A DNA stretch of 8,723 nt from Candidatus Saccharimonadota bacterium (GTDB taxonomy: Bacteria; Patescibacteriota; Saccharimonadia; Saccharimonadales; Saccharimonadaceae): assembly GCA_017421685.1 (NCBI GenBank), contig JAFOHW010000009.1, positions 1 to 8,723 on the forward strand, written 5' to 3'. The notes under the pieces are model-generated. The model searched no databases, was not told the DNA's origin, and worked only from the letters and a program-made list of their open reading frames with translations. The translations under genes were made by a program, and so were the position numbers. This document shows, piece after piece, positions 4,879 to 8,723 of this stretch (the first letter of the stretch is position 1; the number at the start of each line of letters is the position of its first letter).

Positions 4879-5553
4879 ATGAAAAAGCGTGGGCGGATTA
4901 AGGTTCGGAAGATTAAGACTTGGCAGTTAATTTTGGTTTTAGTGCCGTTGCTTTTTGTTGATGCAACGCTTCTGAGAAATGACCATATTCGAATGACTGA
5001 GCTCAGGGATGCGGTTTTGCAGGCAGATGAGAAGGAAGACGACGAAGAGATTTCACGGACTCTAGAGGAATTGAAAGAATTTGTTTTTTCGAATATTGTG
5101 ATAAATGTTGTTGATGATAATGGGGCGCAAAGGATTACTTTTGGAACGGGGCCATTTTATTTGGAGCATCAGTATTTAAGAGCAGCTAATAAAGCGTTGG
5201 ATGAAGCGGAAAAAAATCTTTCGGATGACAGTAATCCGAACGGGAATATTTATAAATTAGCGTCGGATGCTTGTCAGGGGCAGGCAATTAGCAATGGATG
5301 GAGCTGGGATAATCCGAATTATATAAATTGTATGATGTCTGAGATTCAAAAATATCCATCTGCAGACGAGCTTCAAGATAAAATTGTGGCAAGTTTGCCA
5401 TCGACGGAATTATATCGAAAAAATTATGCTTCGCCGATTTTCGTGCCAACATTAACGGGGTTTTTGTTATTAATAACGCTTATAATTATTGTTGTAATTT
5501 TTATCAGGGGAATTATTTGGCTTATTCTTAGATTATCCCTGTTATTTATTTAG
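4879..5553 (+). CDS. Unknown membrane protein with two membrane regions and a large loop
   Basis: I do not recognise this 224-residue protein. It starts with a very basic stretch (MKKRGRIKVRKIK), then a membrane segment at about 15-32, which predicts a cytoplasmic N terminus. Residues 33-185 form an exported domain. It has an acidic helical start (QADEKEDDEEISRTLEELKEF), a central NGAQRITFGTGPFY patch and two cysteines (132 and 151) that could form a disulfide. The C terminus is very hydrophobic (about 186-224) and may cross once or twice. The gene is monocistronic-looking: its own leaderless promoter lies upstream, the next gene has a separate strong promoter, and no clear terminator was found after the TAG. 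A role at the envelope is likely. Nothing points to a specific function. Confidence 0.75.
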   Translation: MKKRGRIKVRKIKTWQLILVLVPLLFVDATLLRNDHIRMTELRDAVLQADEKEDDEEISRTLEELKEFVFSNIVINVVDDNGAQRITFGTGPFYLEHQYLRAANKALDEAEKNLSDDSNPNGNIYKLASDACQGQAISNGWSWDNPNYINCMMSEIQKYPSADELQDKIVASLPSTELYRKNYASPIFVPTLTGFLLLITLIIIVVIFIRGIIWLILRLSLLFI

Positions 5554-5591
5554 ATTATGGTAATAATTTCGAGAACTTAGGTAAAAACCCC

Positions 5592-5620
5592 TTGACAATT
5601 CTCTCTATGAACCTTAATAT
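5592..5620 (+). promoter_or_regulatory. Strong promoter of the 68-residue protein gene
   Basis: A consensus TTGACA (5592-5597) is followed after 17 nt by TAATAT (5615-5620). TATAAG at 5618-5623 is an alternative -10. The start should be near 5627, giving a leader of about 25 nt. Confidence 0.65.
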
Positions 5621-5651
5621 AAGAGTATATTAACTTAAGGAGGAAAGCTAA

Positions 5652-5858
5652 ATGGCTTACGAACATACCAACGGAAAAGGCGTGAAGTACTACTTACATA
5701 AATCTGAAGTGACTCTTCGAGGTGGCAAACCACAGACTATCTATTTCTTTACTAAAGAAGCGAACGGCGGTAAAGGTACGCCTTGTGATCTTCCGGAAGA
5801 TCGTGTTGTTTGTGAAAATCCACGCAACGGTTTCTTGACTCTTAAGAAGAAACAATAG
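5652..5858 (+). CDS. Small conserved-looking 68-residue protein, likely highly expressed
   Basis: This short, charged, soluble protein contains KYYLHKSEVTLRGGKPQTIY and a C-terminal half with NGGKGTPCDLPEDRVVCENP. Two cysteines (45 and 54) and many glycines suggest a compact beta-rich fold. I associate this kind of sequence with small conserved proteins of Saccharibacteria-type genomes but know no function. Expression signals are the strongest in the window: a consensus TTGACA promoter, AAGGAGG (5637-5643) at 8-nt spacing, and a strong terminator. Codon use also differs, with many AAC, TAC, TTC, GGT, CTT and CGT codons where neighbours prefer GCG, TCG and ATT/AAT, as in abundant proteins. The ORFs overlapping it on the minus strand are shadows. 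Confidence 0.85.
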   Translation: MAYEHTNGKGVKYYLHKSEVTLRGGKPQTIYFFTKEANGGKGTPCDLPEDRVVCENPRNGFLTLKKKQ

Positions 5859-5871
5859 AATTTTGATAATG

Positions 5872-5902
5872 AAATATCGCACGAAAGTGCGATATTTTTT
5901 AT
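5872..5902 (+). terminator. Rho-independent terminator of the 68-residue protein gene
   Basis: A perfect 11-bp stem (5872-5882 with 5887-5897) closes a GAAA tetraloop and runs into a T tract ending at 5900. Confidence 0.9.
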
Positions 5903-5934
5903 ACGTCTTATGTTTGGGGAGCTCAATATAAAAT

Positions 5935-5953
5935 AAAGGTCTTTTGGACCTTT
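5935..5953 (-). terminator. Terminator of tRNA-Ile
   Basis: AAAGGTC (5935-5941) pairs with GACCTTT (5947-5953). Read from the minus strand the hairpin is followed by TTTATTTTAT and lies 12 nt past the tRNA 3' end. A T-rich flank on the plus side could also stop plus-strand transcripts. Confidence 0.65.
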
Positions 5954-5965
5954 CTTTTATTATTA

Positions 5966-6042
5966 TGGTAGGGGCGCCTGGACTCGAACCAGGGACTCTG
6001 CGTGTATAAGACGCATGCTCTGACCAACTGAGCTACGCCCCC
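5966..6042 (-). tRNA. tRNA-Ile (anticodon TAT), CCA encoded
   Basis: The minus strand folds as a full cloverleaf. Acceptor GGGGGCG pairs with CGCCCCT (G1-U72 wobble). The D-stem is GCTC/GAGC, the anticodon stem TGCGT/ACGCA with loop CTTATAC, and the T-stem CCTGG/CCAGG around TTCGAGT. A73 and an encoded CCA follow. The anticodon is TAT (6008-6006), which reads the isoleucine codon AUA. Most bacteria read AUA with a CAU tRNA modified to lysidine by TilS, so a TAT anticodon is unusual. A terminator follows, and an extended -10 lies just 8 nt upstream of the mature 5' end. Confidence 0.92.
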
Positions 6043-6050
6043 GCTACTTT

Positions 6051-6078
6051 ATTTTATCACAAAATGATATAATGATAA
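6051..6078 (-). promoter_or_regulatory. Promoter of tRNA-Ile with almost no 5' leader
   Basis: On the minus strand TGA precedes TAAAAT (6056-6051), with TTATCA (6078-6073) as a possible -35 at 16 nt. Transcription would begin about 1-2 nt before the mature tRNA. The element interleaves with the divergent promoter at 6065-6073. Confidence 0.5.
6065..6073 (+). promoter_or_regulatory. Extended -10 promoter of the FtsB-like gene, predicted leaderless
   Basis: TGA followed by TATAAT (6068-6073) lies 7 nt before the ATG at 6081. The ATG at 6072 overlaps the -10 itself and cannot be the start if this promoter is used. Confidence 0.7.
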
Positions 6079-6080
6079 GC

Positions 6081-6509
6081 ATGAGAGAGATGAAAAATAA
6101 ATTTCGGAGATTGAGATATATTTTTCGGCATGATTTTTTTACGATTGAGAACGTTATTTTAATACTGGCGATTATTTTATGTTTGACTTGGACTTATCAA
6201 TCGATTGTAGCGATGTCTCGAAACTGGGAATTATCTGAGAGATTAACGGCTGAGCGAAAAACTTTAGAATTACTCAATGTTGAGGTAGAAGCGTTAGAAC
6301 TCGAGAATGAGTATTATAAGACGGATGAGTATCAGGAGTTAATGGCGAGGAGGAATTTAGATAAGGAACTAGACGGGGAGAATATGGTAGTTTTACCGGA
6401 GAATTCTGAGGAAGCAAAAAATAAACATAAAGAAACTTCGGCTACGATTCAAGATGTGAAATATTCGAATTTCGAGAAATGGATGAGATATTTATTACCT
6501 AGTTATTAG
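6081..6509 (+). CDS. FtsB/DivIC-like septum formation protein
   Basis: This 142-residue single-pass membrane protein resembles the septum formation initiator family, which joins FtsL and FtsQ/DivIB in the divisome. A short basic N terminus (MREMKNKFRRLRYIFR) is followed by a membrane segment at about 22-43. A coiled coil then spans roughly 46-80 (LSERLTAERKTLELLNVEVEALELE). The family-like tail EYQELMARRNLDKELDGENMVVLPE sits where DivIC proteins carry the short conserved region that ends in a proline-containing turn. The C-terminal 30 residues are extra. I chose ATG 6081 over the upstream ATG 6072 because the latter overlaps the -10 element, while 6081 has the 7-nt spacing seen at other genes here. 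No SD is present. The stop is TAG, and the following pilin gene has its own promoter. Confidence 0.75.
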   Translation: MREMKNKFRRLRYIFRHDFFTIENVILILAIILCLTWTYQSIVAMSRNWELSERLTAERKTLELLNVEVEALELENEYYKTDEYQELMARRNLDKELDGENMVVLPENSEEAKNKHKETSATIQDVKYSNFEKWMRYLLPSY

Positions 6510-6528
6510 TTGAGTTTTAAATTGCTTA

Positions 6529-6537
6529 TGTTATAAT
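6529..6537 (+). promoter_or_regulatory. Extended -10 promoter of the pilin operon, predicted leaderless
   Basis: TGT followed by TATAAT (6532-6537) lies 7 nt before the ATG at 6545. A TTGAGT (6510-6515) at 16 nt is a possible -35. Confidence 0.7.
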
Positions 6538-6544
6538 AAAAAAT

Positions 6545-7354
6545 ATGAAGAAAGCAAAGCGTGGTTTTACTTTGATAGAGGTGGCGCTTTTTCTGGTAAT
6601 TACTGGGGCGTTGTTTGTTGGAGTGACGGTTGGGGTTCAAAATTCAATTTATCAACAGCGTTATACTGATACGGTACAAAATTTTGTTGAATTTTTAAGA
6701 GGGGTCTACTCGGGGGTTTATAATGTCCAGAATACTGAAGGAGGAAAATCGGAACAGGCGATTTATGGAAAGATGATTACTTTTGGGGAGGAATATAATT
6801 TAGCTGGAGAAAAAAATACAGAAGATGGGCAGAAGCCGATTTATGTTTATAATGTAATTGGAGAGATAAATGAGGAAAATACGTCGGGGAATGCGATTAA
6901 AATTTTAAAAGAGCTGAAGGCTAATATCGTAATAAATACAGAGAGTGGTCCGCGTCTTGTTGGGGTAGCGGAGAGTTATATGCCGAGATGGTCGGCGGAG
7001 ATTCAAAAACCTCGAGGAGAAGAGGGAAACAGTAACTCGCCGTTTACTGGGACGATTTTGATTGTCAGGCATCCGGTTTCGGGAATTGTTTATACTTATT
7101 ATTCGGGTGGGACTATTCAGGCTAATAATATAATTAGAACTGCCGGAACTCAGGACATAAATCCGTTAAGCGGAATAGGGGCGGAAGATGATGCTGAGTT
7201 TAAATTTAGCGAGATGCAGATTGATTTTTGTGTGAATCCTTATCCGGAGGAGAATAATGCTTTAAGAAGAGATGTTAGGCTCGTTCAAGGAGCAACGAAT
7301 TCTTCCGGAATCGAAATAATGCCCGATAATGATGGGGTATGTAATAAGGAGTAG
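6545..7354 (+). CDS. Type IV prepilin-like protein
   Basis: The N terminus MKKAKRGFTLIEVALFL is a classic class III signal: a basic leader, a predicted PilD-type cleavage after Gly7, Phe8 as mature residue 1 and Glu12 as the conserved Glu5. A hydrophobic helix of about 20 residues follows for membrane storage and filament packing. The remaining 230 residues form a glycine/asparagine-rich globular domain. Two cysteines (229 and 266, four residues from the C terminus) bracket a 36-residue loop that resembles the disulfide-bonded D-region of pilins. At 269 residues it is longer than a typical major pilin and closer to minor pilins or pseudopilins. It heads a tight operon: its TAG (7352-7354) lies 3 nt before the next start, within that gene's SD region, so translation is probably coupled. 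Confidence 0.88.
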   Translation: MKKAKRGFTLIEVALFLVITGALFVGVTVGVQNSIYQQRYTDTVQNFVEFLRGVYSGVYNVQNTEGGKSEQAIYGKMITFGEEYNLAGEKNTEDGQKPIYVYNVIGEINEENTSGNAIKILKELKANIVINTESGPRLVGVAESYMPRWSAEIQKPRGEEGNSNSPFTGTILIVRHPVSGIVYTYYSGGTIQANNIIRTAGTQDINPLSGIGAEDDAEFKFSEMQIDFCVNPYPEENNALRRDVRLVQGATNSSGIEIMPDNDGVCNKE

Positions 7355-7357
7355 ATT

Positions 7358-8248
7358 GTGATTCTAGGGCGGAGGAAAGAAGAAAAAGTTAGGAGCGGAT
7401 TTACGATTATTGAGCTTTCGCTTTCGATAGCTTTTATTGCGATTCTATCGATTACGATTGTTTTAATTATCACGGATACAATTTCTTCTTATAGAAGAGG
7501 GTTAGTCTTGAATCAGATTAATTCTACGGGAATGGAATTAGTTAGTGATATGCGGAGTGCAATACAAAATTCGTCGGCGCAGTCTCCGGTTAAAGATTGT
7601 GGGAATATTTATCAAGACGAGACGGCTTGTAGGGAAGATAATGCGCAGAATTTTGTTTCGGTTTACAAGAAAGCGACTGTTCAAGTTGGAACGGAGAGTT
7701 TGGAGAATATGCCAGTTTATGGAGCGTTTTGTACGGGGAAATATTCATATCTTTGGAACTCGGGATATTTCTTTTCGGATGAGGGAACGGTTGAGGTAAA
7801 TTCGTCGATAATATTGAAATATTCTGGTAGCCCTGAGGGAGGGGTTTCCGAGTTTAAGTTAATAAAGATTGAAGATAATGAGAGAGCAGTTTGTAAGGTG
7901 GCAACGACGACGCCGGAGGGGGGATATAATGCTGAAAAAGGCGAGATGAATAGCAATATTGACATTAGTAATTATGGGAATGTTGGAAATGAATTAATTT
8001 ACGGTTTGCCGGATGAAAGCAATTTAGCATTATATGACCTTACAGTAGATCCTCCGGCGGAGAGTGATGATAATAAAGTTACTTTTTATTCAGCTTCATT
8101 TATTTTAGGTACAGTTCAGGGTGGGATAAATGTTAAAACTTCAGGAAATTATTGTGCGACACCGGGAGGGTATAATTCGGATATTGAGAATTTTGATTAT
8201 TGTGCGATAAATAAATTTAACTTTGCTGGTCAGGCGATGGGAGGATAA
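7358..8248 (+). CDS. Type IV minor pilin-like protein (PilW/PulJ type)
   Basis: A GTG start at 7358 has AAGGAG (7346-7351) at 6-nt spacing. The 14-residue basic leader ends in Gly14, and cleavage would give mature FTIIELSLSIAFIAILS with Glu5 at residue 19. The hydrophobic helix runs to about residue 41. The following SYRRGLVLNQINSTGMELVSDMRSAIQ resembles the helix region of PilW/PulJ-like minor pilins, though the remote similarity is judged by eye. The globular part contains seven or so cysteines, including a pair near DCGNIYQDETAC and another near NYCATPGGYNSDIENFDYC, so disulfides are likely. It follows the first pilin by 3 nt and precedes the next gene by 2 nt. Confidence 0.85.
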   Translation: MILGRRKEEKVRSGFTIIELSLSIAFIAILSITIVLIITDTISSYRRGLVLNQINSTGMELVSDMRSAIQNSSAQSPVKDCGNIYQDETACREDNAQNFVSVYKKATVQVGTESLENMPVYGAFCTGKYSYLWNSGYFFSDEGTVEVNSSIILKYSGSPEGGVSEFKLIKIEDNERAVCKVATTTPEGGYNAEKGEMNSNIDISNYGNVGNELIYGLPDESNLALYDLTVDPPAESDDNKVTFYSASFILGTVQGGINVKTSGNYCATPGGYNSDIENFDYCAINKFNFAGQAMGG

Positions 8249-8250
8249 AA

Positions 8251-8723
8251 ATGGGGAAATTTCGAATGAAATTCAAGAAAGGAGCGGCGTCGTTTTACAT
8301 TGTAGCGTTTTCGACATTGATTCTTTTAATTGTTGCGACGAGTTTTGCGACGATTATTATTTCGGAGATTTCAAGGACAACAAATAACGATTTATCTCAA
8401 TCGGCGTACGATTCGGCTTTAGCGGGGGTTGAGGATGCAAAGATTGCTTTTTATAATTATAAGAAGTGTTTAGCGTCGGAGGGGGATTTGAGTGGTAATC
8501 AGGGGGTAAATGATGGAGAAGTAGTGGATTGTGAAGCGATTGCTTATTATATGAACAATCCGGTGTGTGGGATGGTTGGACGAATTTTAGGAAGAACGAA
8601 CAGTATTAATGACGAGGTCGTGATTCGGGAATCGTCAGATGTAGACAATAATATGCAACAGGCGTATACGTGCGTGAAAATTAAGACTAAGTTAGATAAT
8701 ATTGAGGCGACTTTATCGTCGAC
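8251..8723 (+). CDS. Pilin-associated PilX-like protein, 3' end outside window
   Basis: ATG 8251 has GGGAGG (8239-8244) at 6-nt spacing, overlapping the end of the previous gene. The frame is open to the window edge (157 codons plus 2 nt). The N terminus MGKFRMKFKKGAASFYIVAF is basic and then hydrophobic to about residue 38. That resembles prepilins cleaved after a Gly (here Gly11-Ala12) but without the usual Glu5. The SEISRTTNNDLSQSAYDSALAGVEDAK segment is typical of PilX-type proteins, where the helix continues into repeated Ala-rich turns. Several cysteines follow. It probably initiates or decorates a pilus with the two upstream pilins. The C terminus is unknown. Confidence 0.8.
   Translation, partial: MGKFRMKFKKGAASFYIVAFSTLILLIVATSFATIIISEISRTTNNDLSQSAYDSALAGVEDAKIAFYNYKKCLASEGDLSGNQGVNDGEVVDCEAIAYYMNNPVCGMVGRILGRTNSINDEVVIRESSDVDNNMQQAYTCVKIKTKLDNIEATLSS

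Noticed and set aside
5694..5926. Two minus-strand open frames over the 68-residue gene
   Set aside because: They cross a terminator and lie antisense to a gene with strong expression signals.
6072..6080. ATG 6072 as start of the FtsB-like gene
   Set aside because: It overlaps the -10 hexamer 6068-6073; ATG 6081 has the spacing seen at the other leaderless genes.
7285..7965. Frames overlapping the second pilin gene on both strands
   Set aside because: They are shadows of a gene with an SD, a prepilin signal and tight operon spacing.
1..8723. CRISPR array or insertion sequence
   Set aside because: No regularly spaced repeats, transposase or integrase coding sequence is present.

Overview
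The window looks like a chromosomal segment of a small-genome bacterium of the Candidate Phyla Radiation, most likely Candidatus Saccharibacteria (TM7) or a close relative. That placement is an inference. It rests on AT-rich DNA with heavy use of GCG/TCG/ACG codons, a solitary CorC-like CBS protein, a small conserved 68-residue protein of a type I associate with this group, and a run of type IV prepilin genes beside an FtsB/DivIC-like gene. The standard code fits: no gene contains an in-frame TGA, and no gene here uses TGA as its stop.

Layout. 1-494: 3' part of a class I methyltransferase gene. 495-1366: a gene-poor stretch holding tRNA-Arg(TCT) with its own promoter and terminator, a 34-bp duplication of the tRNA 3' end, a very large imperfect hairpin (749-948), and a separately promoted structured RNA (about 1071-1320) that carries a 25-codon ORF with a good Shine-Dalgarno (SD) sequence. 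1367-3788: aspS and a CBS-domain gene on the minus strand. 3821-4588: a membrane-anchored DsbA-like oxidoreductase on the plus strand, divergent from the CBS gene across a palindromic promoter. 4606-4854: a small minus-strand unit with promoter, folded leader, 28-residue basic ORF and a terminator shared with the oxidoreductase gene. 4879-5553: an unknown two-TM membrane protein. 5652-5858: a strongly expressed-looking 68-residue protein. 5966-6042: tRNA-Ile(TAT) on the minus strand. 6081-6509: FtsB/DivIC-like protein. 6545-8723: three tightly packed type IV pilin-like genes, the last running off the window.

How they fit together. The prepilins, the FtsB-like protein and the oxidoreductase all act at the cell envelope. 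The pilins carry cysteines that could be substrates of the DsbA-like enzyme. The most striking regulatory pattern is that five protein genes have an extended -10 element (TGNTATAAT) only 7 to 9 nt before the ATG and no SD, which predicts leaderless mRNAs. Operon-internal genes and genes with a real leader have clear SD sequences. The best candidates for something undescribed are the two small structured transcription units, each with a tiny ORF (1071-1322 and 4606-4854), and the tRNA-derived duplication with the giant hairpin.
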